From contig CP102060.1 of the NCBI GenBank assembly GCA_024579835.1, forward strand, positions 682,001 to 746,000: a stretch of DNA of 64,000 bases, given 5' to 3'. Of this stretch, positions 43,857-51,798 are shown piece after piece. The first letter of the stretch is position 1. Every line of letters starts with the position of its first letter. The translations under genes were made by a program, and so were the position numbers. The notes under the pieces are model-generated. The model saw only the letters and a program-made list of their open reading frames with translations. It was not told where the DNA came from and made no database searches. The DNA comes from Clostridiaceae bacterium HFYG-1003 (GTDB taxonomy: Bacteria; Bacillota; Clostridia; Clostridiales; Clostridiaceae).

Positions 43857-45173
43857 ATGGATCGTCAGTTTTATGAGGTGTTATCGCTCAGCCTGAAGGC
43901 CAGCTGGCTTATCATCGGAGTGTTGTTCCTGCGCTGTCTGCTGCGGGAGACGCCGAAGTCATTTCGGCTTATCCTCTGGTCACTGACAGCACTTCGACTG
44001 ATGCTGCCGGTGTCCGTAAAAAGCAGCTGGAGCCTGATTCCTGTCCAGCGTCTGGCTCAGCCCCTTGCTCAGGGTGCTATCGGTGGACTGACTCAAAAAC
44101 CGTCGGCAGGAAATCCTGTGGCTCAGGATCTGTCCGGAACTGCCCTGGTGGCATCATCTTCCTGGTCGTTCTTCGGACTGATCTGGCTGATCGGACTTTC
44201 ACTGATGCTGCTGTATGCCCTGACCAGTTACTGGAATCTGCGGCGAAAAGTCCGCGCGGCCGTGCGGCTGCGGGATAACCTGTGGCTTTGCGATGAGGTG
44301 GGGAGTCCGTTTATCCTGGGATATTTCTGCCCCCGGATTTATCTGCCCTCCCAGCTGGAAGCTGGGACGCTGCCTTTGGTGGAAGCCCATGAGCAGTCAC
44401 ATCTGGCCAGAGGGGATCAGTGGTGGAAACTGCTTGGCTTTCTCCTTATGTCTGTTCATTGGTTCAACCCATTGGTCTGGACCGCTTATATCCTGTTCTG
44501 CCGGGATCTGGAACTGACCTGTGACGAACGAGTGATTCGAGCTATGACGGTGCCCCAACGCCAGGACTATGCCAGAGGACTGCTGACCCTGAGCTTGCCG
44601 CGGCACGGTCTGGCGGCAGGTCCGCTGGCCTTTGGCGAAGTGGGGGTCAGAGAACGAATCGTGAAGATCCTGCGCTATCAGAAACCCCGTCGGTCGATGA
44701 CGGTTCTTGCCCTGGTGGCCACCCTCATGCTGGCAGGCTGTTTCCTGACGGACCCGGCGACCTCACTGACCCAGGGAATTCAGACTGGCACCTTCCGGGC
44801 CGGGCCGCTGGTTTGTGCCGGTGTTGTGTCCTACCGTCCCATGACCGGAGAACATCTGGGTCAGATTCAGATCCTTTCGCCCACCGCTCTGAAACTGGTC
44901 AAACAGGATGGAACTGTATCCTTCGAAAGCAAGTCCGCGACAAGAAGTTACTATTCGCAAAGCGCTTTGGAGAAAGAGCTGGGAGACCCGTCGTTCTTCT
45001 GGGGCAAGGGCAAGTCCGTGCCAAAGTTCAGCGATGCCCAGGAGATGAGCGTGTATACATACTATGCGGAAGACAACCAGGACAGCCTGTCATATCGGAT
45101 CTTCTTTTTAAACGGTGAGCCGATATGGATTGCCGAGGGCATGAATATCAGGATCTACGAGCTGATCCACTGA
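43857..45173 (+). CDS. M56-family (BlaR1-like) membrane metallopeptidase without sensor PBP domain
   Basis: A 438-residue membrane protein. It has four or five spans in the first 290 residues and the zinc motif HEQSH (about residues 178-182, in VEAHEQSHLARGDQWW). The helix ELTCDERVIRA carries the second-acid region of M56 peptidases. After another span with LMLAGC, the C-terminal 130 residues do not resemble a penicillin-binding sensor domain. It is therefore a BlaR1-like signal transducer with a different, unknown outer sensor. It lies just behind the repressor gene; probable role is ligand-triggered repressor inactivation (inference). Confidence 0.88.
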   Translation: MDRQFYEVLSLSLKASWLIIGVLFLRCLLRETPKSFRLILWSLTALRLMLPVSVKSSWSLIPVQRLAQPLAQGAIGGLTQKPSAGNPVAQDLSGTALVASSSWSFFGLIWLIGLSLMLLYALTSYWNLRRKVRAAVRLRDNLWLCDEVGSPFILGYFCPRIYLPSQLEAGTLPLVEAHEQSHLARGDQWWKLLGFLLMSVHWFNPLVWTAYILFCRDLELTCDERVIRAMTVPQRQDYARGLLTLSLPRHGLAAGPLAFGEVGVRERIVKILRYQKPRRSMTVLALVATLMLAGCFLTDPATSLTQGIQTGTFRAGPLVCAGVVSYRPMTGEHLGQIQILSPTALKLVKQDGTVSFESKSATRSYYSQSALEKELGDPSFFWGKGKSVPKFSDAQEMSVYTYYAEDNQDSLSYRIFFLNGEPIWIAEGMNIRIYELIH

Positions 45174-45271
45174 TTTGATTTTTATTTTTTACTGCTGACG
45201 TCATATGATACAGAAATATAGTTTCGCTAATCGTCCGGATGAGAGAAAAGCGAAAACATGACGTGTGCGAA

Positions 45272-45300
45272 TAAAAAGCCCCGGCCAGACGGCCGGGGCT
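45272..45300 (-). terminator. Terminator of carD
   Basis: On the minus strand AGCCCCGGCC / GGCCGGGGCT is followed by TTTTTAT. It lies about 165 bases past the carD stop; 45174-45462 otherwise holds nothing that can be supported. Confidence 0.75.
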
Positions 45301-45462
45301 GATGCATTTCATATGAAAATATGCCTTATTAGTGAGTTGCAGCGATTGCCTGTTTGAAAAAAAGATTCCTGGTCAGCTTGGAAGGGAGTCAGGGGCAGAT
45401 TCATTGAGCCTCTGGCTGATGCCATTCCATACTATAATCTGTCGGATGAGAAACAGGCCGGA

Positions 45463-45969
45463 TCAGTTGAGGTCAGGGGAAAGAGCCCGGTCCAGCATCA
45501 GGACGGCTTCATCATCCTTGATGTCAAAGCACAGTGCGATTTCTTCCGTCAGCAGGGTAAGAATTTTGCGTAAATAGGCGGTGTCGGTCTGGCATAGCTT
45601 TTTGGTGGTTCCCTCAAGCGAATCTTTCTTCTGATTGATGGATTTGTAGAGAGCCAGCAGATTGGTGAAATTCTGGTCTTTAATGGCTTTGGCGTAGAAA
45701 TCCTTTAAATGCTTGTGGCTGAGGGTCGAGAGATCCACGGCTTCCATCTCACGGAGTTCGCTGAGCGCCTTGAGCGCTTCGGGCCGGGAACAGATCCGCC
45801 GCATGTTAACCTCCGCGTCCACGGGGGTATACGCCGTGGTCTGGGTGGATAGGGACTGCATCACGTAATAAAGCCTGTCACTGGTGCCAGAAATGTCGGG
45901 TACACAGATGTCTTCCACTCTGTAGACCCCCTCGGTGCGATAGAGCACCAAATCATTTTTATGAAACAT
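45463..45969 (-). CDS. CarD/CdnL-like transcription regulator
   Basis: A 168-residue protein with an N-terminal Tudor-like RNA-polymerase-interaction domain (MFHKNDLVLYRTEGVYRVEDI...LYYVMQSL) and a helical C-terminal domain (residues about 60-168). CarD/CdnL proteins bind the polymerase beta subunit and stabilise open complexes at rRNA and other promoters. It is shorter in homology to the actinobacterial CarD at the C-terminus, as usual in Firmicutes. The ATG at 45969 follows AGGAGGAATTG; an alternative TTG lies one codon earlier. A near-consensus promoter and a leader hairpin lie upstream. Confidence 0.87.
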   Translation of the reverse strand: MFHKNDLVLYRTEGVYRVEDICVPDISGTSDRLYYVMQSLSTQTTAYTPVDAEVNMRRICSRPEALKALSELREMEAVDLSTLSHKHLKDFYAKAIKDQNFTNLLALYKSINQKKDSLEGTTKKLCQTDTAYLRKILTLLTEEIALCFDIKDDEAVLMLDRALSPDLN

Positions 45970-45996
45970 CAATTCCTCCTGTGGCAGTAAAAAGGA

Positions 45997-46017
45997 AAAC
46001 GTGGCGAAACCACGTTT
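45997..46017 (-). promoter_or_regulatory. Hairpin in the carD leader
   Basis: On the minus strand AAACGTGG and CCACGTTT pair around a short TTTCG loop, then TTCCTTTTT follows before the ribosome site. It is placed like a weak attenuator. Confidence 0.55.
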
Positions 46018-46035
46018 AGCGACTTATCTGAATAT

Positions 46036-46064
46036 AGTATAACATATTTTCAGAAAAATGTAAA
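46036..46064 (-). promoter_or_regulatory. Promoter of carD
   Basis: On the minus strand TTTACA (46064-46059), 17-base spacer, TATACT (46041-46036). Confidence 0.75.
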
Positions 46065-46218
46065 AAGAGGTGGCATTGTCAAAGAATTATCATGACGGAG
46101 CCGGCAAGCTGATGCCAGAACGACAAATTATACGCCCGTTTTGAATCATTTTAATCGAACCGTGATAAAATAGGAGTGATGTCAAATCAATTGACGCATT
46201 GGACAAAAGGAGAACGTT

Positions 46219-46737
46219 ATGGATTTTAAAGAGCATATCAGAGTCATTGAGGACTTCCCGAAGCCCGGAATCAGCTTCAAGGATATTACAACGGTGATCA
46301 AGAACGGTCCGGTGTTCAAAGAAATGGTGGACGCCATGGCGGCCCGCCTTCGTGATTTGAAAATCGATGCCGTGGCCGGTCCGGAAGCCCGGGGATTCAT
46401 TTTCGGTGTCCCGGTAGCGTATGCCCTGGAAGTCGGCTTTCTGCCGATCCGCAAGAAAGGCAAGCTGCCGTCTGATACCTACTCTCTGACTTATGACCTG
46501 GAATACGGCAAGGATACGCTGGAAGTCCATAAGGACGCCATCTGGCCCGGAATGCGGGTAGCCATCATTGATGACCTTCTGGCCACCGGCGGTACCATAG
46601 CTGCCTGCAAGGACCTGCTTGAGCTGGCCGGCGCCGAAGTGGTCTCCGTGGACTTTGTGATTGAACTGACAGGCCTCAAAGGCCGTGACAAGCTCGCCGG
46701 ATACAACGTGGAGAGCATGGTAACCTACGAATTTTAG
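46219..46737 (+). CDS. apt: Adenine phosphoribosyltransferase
   Basis: Salvages adenine to AMP with PRPP. The 172-residue protein starts with [25 protein letters not shown], the family N-terminus. It contains [18 protein letters not shown] and the PRPP motif [16 protein letters not shown] near 113-128. The ATG follows CAAAAGGAGAACGTT. It is followed by a terminator and then relA, a pairing common in Firmicutes. Confidence 0.97.
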   Translation: MDFKEHIRVIEDFPKPGISFKDITTVIKNGPVFKEMVDAMAARLRDLKIDAVAGPEARGFIFGVPVAYALEVGFLPIRKKGKLPSDTYSLTYDLEYGKDTLEVHKDAIWPGMRVAIIDDLLATGGTIAACKDLLELAGAEVVSVDFVIELTGLKGRDKLAGYNVESMVTYEF

Positions 46738-46807
46738 TCGGAATCGACCAAAGATAGACAAGTTCATCACAGATCATATATAATATTCTCATTGTTTTCA
46801 TGAGGTG

Positions 46808-46832
46808 AGCCCTTGGAAAAGGGCTTTTTTCG
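46808..46832 (+). terminator. Terminator between apt and relA
   Basis: AGCCCTTGGAAAAGGGCT followed by TTTTTC; a short stem, possibly leaky, 30 bases before relA's ribosome site. Confidence 0.75.
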
Positions 46833-46862
46833 AACTCAAAATCAACCGGGAGGTGACCAGAG

Positions 46863-49067
46863 GTGATCCAGGGATTATTGTCCAAGATTGATCGGGCGGG
46901 AAATATCGATAAAGAAGTCATCATCAGAGCCTATAATTTAGCCAGTGAGGCCCACCAGGGACAAATGCGCCTGTCGGGAGAGCCCTATGTGATCCATCCC
47001 ATTGAAGTAGCGTCCATACTGGTGGACATCGGAATGGATACCAATACGATTGCGGCCGCGCTGCTGCATGATGTGGTGGAAGATTCCGACCATACGTATG
47101 AGGACATCGAGCGCGAGTTCGGCACGGAAATAGCCGAACTGGTGGAAGGGGTTACCAAACTCGGTAAAATCGAATACAAAAGCCGCGAGGAAGAACAGGC
47201 AGACAATGTCCGCAAGATGGTTCTGGCGATGGCCAAGGACATTCGAGTCGTTCTGATCAAACTGGCGGACCGTTTGCACAATATGCGCACCCTGCGCTTC
47301 AAAAGCCCGGAAAAGCAGAAGGAAAAGGCCAAGGAAGTCTTTGACATCTACGCCCCGCTGGCTCACCGGCTGGGTCTGTTCCGCATCAAGTGGGAACTGG
47401 AAGACCTGGCGTTCCGCTATCTCAATCCGACCGAGTACTATGACCTGGTGGATCAGATCGCCGAAAAACGCAAGGAGCGCGAGGAATATATCCACCGCGT
47501 CATGGGCGAAATCGTCGAGCGGCTGCACGATGCCGGCATTGAATGCGAGATCGACGGGCGGCCCAAGCATTTCTACTCCATCTATAAAAAGATGAACAAT
47601 CAGTCCAAGACCATCGATCAGATCTTCGATCTGACCGCAATCCGCGTGATCGTGGATTCCATCAAGGACTGTTATGCCGCGCTGGGTATCGTCCATACCA
47701 TCTACAAGCCGATTCCCGGACGGTTTAAAGACTACATCGCCATGCCCAAGCCCAACATGTATCAGAGCCTTCATACTACCGTCATCGGCCCTCAGGGCAA
47801 GCCATTCGAAATCCAGATCCGCACCTTTGACATGCACCGCACCGCGGAATACGGCATTGCGGCTCACTGGAACTATAAGGAAGGCAATGACCAGGCCTCG
47901 GTCGACAAGCGCTACGTCTGGCTGCGCGACATGCTGGAGTGGCAGAAGGATACGACGGATGCCGATGAATTCATGGAAGGCTTCAAGGTCGACTTGTTTG
48001 AGGATGAAGTTTTTGTCTTCACGCCCAAAGGTGAAGTCATCAATCTGCCGTCGGATTCCAGCCCCATCGATTTTGCCTATCGGATCCATACCGATGTTGG
48101 GCACAAGGCGGTGGGTGCCAAAGTCAACGGCAACATGGTCTCCCTGGATTACCGCCTGAAAACGGGAGAAATCGTCGAAATCGTCACCTCCAATTCCAAC
48201 AAGGGCCCGTCCATTCACTGGCTCAACATTGTCAAATCCAACCAGGCCAAATCGAAAATCCGCGGCTGGTTCAAAAAGGAAAAGCGGGAAGAGAACATTG
48301 CCAAGGGCAAGGAGCTTCTGGAAAAAGAAGCCAAGCGGCGTGACCGCAACTTCGGAGACATTGCCCGGGGCGTTCCGCTGCACCGCATCATTGAGAAATA
48401 CCACGGCAACAGCATTGATGACCTGATGGTGGTTGTCGGTACGGGTCAGGTTACGCCGGCGTTTGTTGTCAATTTTCTGATCCAGGGCCTGGAAGAAAAG
48501 GAAAAACAGGAAAAGCCGCCCACGTTGGAACAGGAACTGGCCAATGCCGCCGCTCTGGTGGAAGATTCCAAAAAGAAGGCTGAAGAGCGCAAAAAAAAGA
48601 AGGCCCGGAATTTCTTCGGCGTTACCGTCACCGGCATGGACAATGTCGAGGTCCGCTTTTCCAAATGCTGCAATCCCCTGCCAGGGGATGACATTGTCGG
48701 TTACATTACCAATTTCCGGGGGATTTCAGTTCATCGGGCGGACTGCAGCAATCTGAAAACCCTTCGGGAAAAAGAGGAGCCCTCGCGCTTTGTGGGCGTG
48801 GAGTGGGAATCGCAGTCTCAGGAACTTTATTCTGCCCGTCTCAAGATTGAGGCGGTGGATCGTCCCGCTCTGCTGACAGACGTGATGCTGGTTCTCAACG
48901 AAATGAAGGTAGCCATCAACTCGGTCAACGCGGAAAACAAGAAAAACGGTGAGGCGGTGGTCAATCTGTCCCTGCTGGTTTCCAATATCGCGCTGCTCAA
49001 CGAACTGAGCCGACGCATCAAAAAACTGCCCTCGGTGCTGGATGTCCAGCGCATGGGCAACAACTAG
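46863..49067 (+). CDS. relA: Bifunctional (p)ppGpp synthetase/hydrolase (Rel)
   Basis: The stringent-response enzyme, 734 residues. The HD hydrolase domain is intact (HDVVEDSDHTYEDIEREFG, ADRLHNMRTL), followed by the synthetase domain (YSIYKKMNNQSKTIDQIFDLTAIRVIVDS, YKPIPGRFKDYIAMPKPNMYQSLHTTV). A TGS domain (VFVFTPKGEVINLPSDSSPIDFAYRIH), a zinc-finger region with CCNPLPGD, and a C-terminal ACT domain complete it. The start is GTG at 46863 behind GGGAGGTGACCAGAG. It heads a run with dtd, an MBL hydrolase, hemZ and aspS. A 488-codon frame on the opposite strand is a shadow. Confidence 0.97.
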   Translation: MIQGLLSKIDRAGNIDKEVIIRAYNLASEAHQGQMRLSGEPYVIHPIEVASILVDIGMDTNTIAAALLHDVVEDSDHTYEDIEREFGTEIAELVEGVTKLGKIEYKSREEEQADNVRKMVLAMAKDIRVVLIKLADRLHNMRTLRFKSPEKQKEKAKEVFDIYAPLAHRLGLFRIKWELEDLAFRYLNPTEYYDLVDQIAEKRKEREEYIHRVMGEIVERLHDAGIECEIDGRPKHFYSIYKKMNNQSKTIDQIFDLTAIRVIVDSIKDCYAALGIVHTIYKPIPGRFKDYIAMPKPNMYQSLHTTVIGPQGKPFEIQIRTFDMHRTAEYGIAAHWNYKEGNDQASVDKRYVWLRDMLEWQKDTTDADEFMEGFKVDLFEDEVFVFTPKGEVINLPSDSSPIDFAYRIHTDVGHKAVGAKVNGNMVSLDYRLKTGEIVEIVTSNSNKGPSIHWLNIVKSNQAKSKIRGWFKKEKREENIAKGKELLEKEAKRRDRNFGDIARGVPLHRIIEKYHGNSIDDLMVVVGTGQVTPAFVVNFLIQGLEEKEKQEKPPTLEQELANAAALVEDSKKKAEERKKKKARNFFGVTVTGMDNVEVRFSKCCNPLPGDDIVGYITNFRGISVHRADCSNLKTLREKEEPSRFVGVEWESQSQELYSARLKIEAVDRPALLTDVMLVLNEMKVAINSVNAENKKNGEAVVNLSLLVSNIALLNELSRRIKKLPSVLDVQRMGNN

Positions 49068-49076
49068 GAGAATCAT

Positions 49077-49526
49077 ATGAGAGCAGTCGTTCAGCGGGTC
49101 AAGCGGTCCAACGTTTCCGTCGACGGGAACGTGATCGGACAGATCGGACCCGGGTTCACGGTCCTTTTGGGTATTTCCACAGAGGACACCGAAAAGGATC
49201 TGCAATACATCGAGGATAAAATCGCGGGACTGCGCTTGTTTGATGATGAAAACGGCGTGATGAATGTTTCCCTGGAGGACGCGAGGGGAGAGGTTCTGCT
49301 CGTTTCGCAGTTCACTCTGTACGGGGATGCCCGTAAGGGGCGCCGGCCGTCCTATATTCACGCTCAGAAAGGCGAGGCGGCGAAGGTCTTGTATGAAACA
49401 CTGCGTGATCGGCTGCGCCAGCGCGGTCTGCGGGTGGATACCGGCGAATTCGGCGCGGAAATGGAAGTCACCATCGTTAATGACGGACCGGTGACGATCC
49501 TGCTTGACTCAACCAAGCTGTTCTAG
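49077..49526 (+). CDS. dtd: D-aminoacyl-tRNA deacylase
   Basis: Hydrolyses D-amino acids (and misloaded glycine) from tRNA. The 149-residue protein starts MRAVVQRVKRSNVSVDGN, has the active-site SQFTLYGDARKGRRPSY, and the cis Gly-Pro segment NDGPVTILLDS at the C-terminus. The start follows CTAGGAGAATCAT ten bases past relA. Confidence 0.97.
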   Translation: MRAVVQRVKRSNVSVDGNVIGQIGPGFTVLLGISTEDTEKDLQYIEDKIAGLRLFDDENGVMNVSLEDARGEVLLVSQFTLYGDARKGRRPSYIHAQKGEAAKVLYETLRDRLRQRGLRVDTGEFGAEMEVTIVNDGPVTILLDSTKLF

Positions 49527-49536
49527 GAGGTCTTAC

Positions 49537-50139
49537 ATGAATATTCAAAAACTGGCACTGGGCATGTTCCAGTCCAACTGCTATATCGTCTCGGAAGGCC
49601 ACGACGCTTTTCTGGTGGATCCGGGCGACCGTCCCGTGGAAGTGCTGAATTATCTGGACCTGCATGGGCTGAACCTCCGGTTCATCCTGCTTACCCACGG
49701 GCACCTGGACCACGTCAACGGCGTCGACGGCATCACCAAAGCCCGTCCGGTTCCGGTCTACCTGCATCCGGCCGACCGCCAGGCCATTGATGAGGATACC
49801 CGGATTTTCGGAGATTTGGCCAGTGAAACCCTTCCGGTTTTCGACGGCATGATCATTCCTTTTGCCGGCCATGAAATCCGGGTGATTGAAACCCCGGGGC
49901 ATACCGAGGGCGGCGTCTGCTACCTGTTGGAAGATCATCTGTTTGCCGGCGATACGCTGTTCCGCCATTCCATCGGGCGTTCCGATCTGCCCGGCGGAGA
50001 TTACGACGCGCTCCTGCATTCTGTCCGGGAAAAGCTGTATGCTCTGCCCGATCATACCAGGGTTTATTCCGGACATGAAGATGAGACCGATATTGCCCAT
50101 GAAAAGAAGTACAACATGTTCGTCAAGGGGAATAAGTAA
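49537..50139 (+). CDS. Metallo-beta-lactamase fold hydrolase (glyoxalase II-like)
   Basis: A 200-residue MBL-fold enzyme with THGHLDHVNG (HxHxDH at about 59-64), a second His in ETPGHTEGG, Asp in LFAGDTLF and a final His in VYSGHEDET. This is the compact glyoxalase II-like group, hydrolysing thioesters or related bonds; the substrate is not clear. The start at 49537 follows AGGAGGTCTTAC. It sits between dtd and hemZ, four bases from the latter. Confidence 0.9.
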   Translation: MNIQKLALGMFQSNCYIVSEGHDAFLVDPGDRPVEVLNYLDLHGLNLRFILLTHGHLDHVNGVDGITKARPVPVYLHPADRQAIDEDTRIFGDLASETLPVFDGMIIPFAGHEIRVIETPGHTEGGVCYLLEDHLFAGDTLFRHSIGRSDLPGGDYDALLHSVREKLYALPDHTRVYSGHEDETDIAHEKKYNMFVKGNK

Positions 50140-50143
50140 TCCC

Positions 50144-51643
50144 ATGACCGGGCAAGTCAGTCCCGTCCGGATATCGGATCTGCGCATCAGCACCAATGAA
50201 GAATCTTATGTTTTCCACATCTATCATACCGCCCGGCTCTTTGTCAGCGGCTCGATGGAAGTGGAAACTTCTTTATCCAAACCAGATTTGGCCGTGCTGG
50301 CCGATCGCCCGATGAATGTCATCCGGATCCAGGACCGCTCGTCGGGCCGGGAACGGGAATATCCGGGAACGGATAAGGAAAGCTGCAAGCGGGCCGTCTT
50401 TTCCTTCCTGTCAGAATGGACCGGACAACGCATTCCCTGGGGTACGCTCATTGGCGTTCGTCCCACCAAGCTGGTCCTGACGGCACTGACGGCGGGCCGG
50501 TCGGAACCAGCGATCCGTGCCCAGCTTTTGGAGCGGTACCTGGTGACGGAGGAAAAGCTGGATCTGGCGATCCGGGTGGCTAAAACGGAACAGAAACTGC
50601 TGCAGGGCTGGCAGGATGGACGGATCGGCATCTATCTGGATATGCCGTTCTGCCCAACCAAATGTTTCTACTGCTCGTTCCTGTCCTATCCCTCGGCCAA
50701 TCAGGCGGCCATGGCGCGATATGAGGAAGCGCTTCTGCAGGATATCCAAAGAACGGGAGAGCTTCTGAAAACACTGGGCCTGGAACCGGGCTACCTCTAT
50801 TTCGGCGGCGGGACGCCGACGTCTGGGTCCGCCGAGTCGCTGCGCAGGATCCTGACGGCTGCCATCCAGACCTTTCGTTCGGCTTCGCCCATGACGGAGT
50901 TCACGGTGGAGGCCGGTCGGCCGGATACCATTACCCCGGAAAAGCTGAGCCTGATGAAGGAACTGGGCGTCACGCGGCTGAGCATCAACCCACAGACGTT
51001 CTGCGACCGGACGCTGCAGTCCATGGGCCGGACTCACACCGGCCGGGATATCGAAACGTGTCTTGACCAGGCGCGCAGTCTGAATTTTGAGTCCATCAAC
51101 ATGGATCTGATCCTGGGGCTGCCCGGTGAATCCGTGGCAGAGGCGGCCGCCTCCATCCGGCGGGCCTGTGCCCTGGGGCCGGAAAACATCACGATTCACG
51201 GTCTGGCTTTGAAAAAAGGCGCCAGCCTGACTCAGGTGGATTCCCAAACTCGGGACCGGGTGAGTGCCATGTACCGGATCGTCTATGACGAACTGGCACG
51301 GGCCGGCTATGAGCCGTACTATCTCTACCGAAACAAGAACACCCTGGGCAATCTTGAGAACGTCGGATTTACCCGGGGGGATCATGCCAGCCGCTACAAC
51401 ATCGCCATGATCGAGGAAACCGACACCATCGCAGCCTGCGGGGCATCGGGCATTACCCGGGTCGTGACGGGGGCGGCCGGTGAGTCAGGATCTCCGCTCC
51501 TGTTAAGACATAACGGGTACAAGGATCTGGAGCTCTATCTGCGTTCTCTGAATGAGAGTCTGGCCGCGAAAGCCGGGGTACTGTCCCGGGCCAGGGAACG
51601 ATTGGATTTGTCAGAAAGGCCAGACAGCTATTATAATGATTAA
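50144..51643 (+). CDS. hemZ: Coproporphyrinogen III dehydrogenase-like radical SAM protein HemZ
   Basis: A 499-residue radical SAM protein of the HemZ type found beside relA and aspS/hisS in Clostridia. After an N-terminal domain of about 160 residues not found in HemN, the cluster motif CPTKCFYCSF (CxxxCxxC) appears near residue 169, followed by YFGGGTPTSGSAES and SINPQTFCDRTLQSMGR. The C-terminal part carries the HemN-like domain (MYRIVYDELARAGYEPYYLYRNKN). Its exact reaction in anaerobes that may lack heme synthesis is uncertain. The ATG follows GGGGAATAAGTAATCCC. Confidence 0.9.
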   Translation: MTGQVSPVRISDLRISTNEESYVFHIYHTARLFVSGSMEVETSLSKPDLAVLADRPMNVIRIQDRSSGREREYPGTDKESCKRAVFSFLSEWTGQRIPWGTLIGVRPTKLVLTALTAGRSEPAIRAQLLERYLVTEEKLDLAIRVAKTEQKLLQGWQDGRIGIYLDMPFCPTKCFYCSFLSYPSANQAAMARYEEALLQDIQRTGELLKTLGLEPGYLYFGGGTPTSGSAESLRRILTAAIQTFRSASPMTEFTVEAGRPDTITPEKLSLMKELGVTRLSINPQTFCDRTLQSMGRTHTGRDIETCLDQARSLNFESINMDLILGLPGESVAEAAASIRRACALGPENITIHGLALKKGASLTQVDSQTRDRVSAMYRIVYDELARAGYEPYYLYRNKNTLGNLENVGFTRGDHASRYNIAMIEETDTIAACGASGITRVVTGAAGESGSPLLLRHNGYKDLELYLRSLNESLAAKAGVLSRARERLDLSERPDSYYND

Positions 51644-51798
51644 GAAGTCAGCCCAGCGCTCGGCCGGGCCCGGAGGCCGCAATGCCGCCGCCGGTTCGGG
51701 CAGTCAGGAGAGCATCGAAACAGAGTTCTCTCCGGCATAGGGCTTACCAGCGGACGAAAGCGTCCTCATCAAGGATTTTAAGAAAAGAGGTAACGGAT

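Noticed and set aside
45332-45577. An 81-codon ORF on the plus strand
   Set aside because: It overlaps carD on the opposite strand and has no ribosome site or protein-like pattern.
46938-48404. A 488-codon open frame on the minus strand
   Set aside because: It lies fully antisense to relA, has no ribosome site and no domain; it follows from the codon bias of relA.
51644-51798. T-box leader before aspS
   Set aside because: No T-box sequence (TGGNACCGCG-like) and no terminator hairpin were found in the leader.
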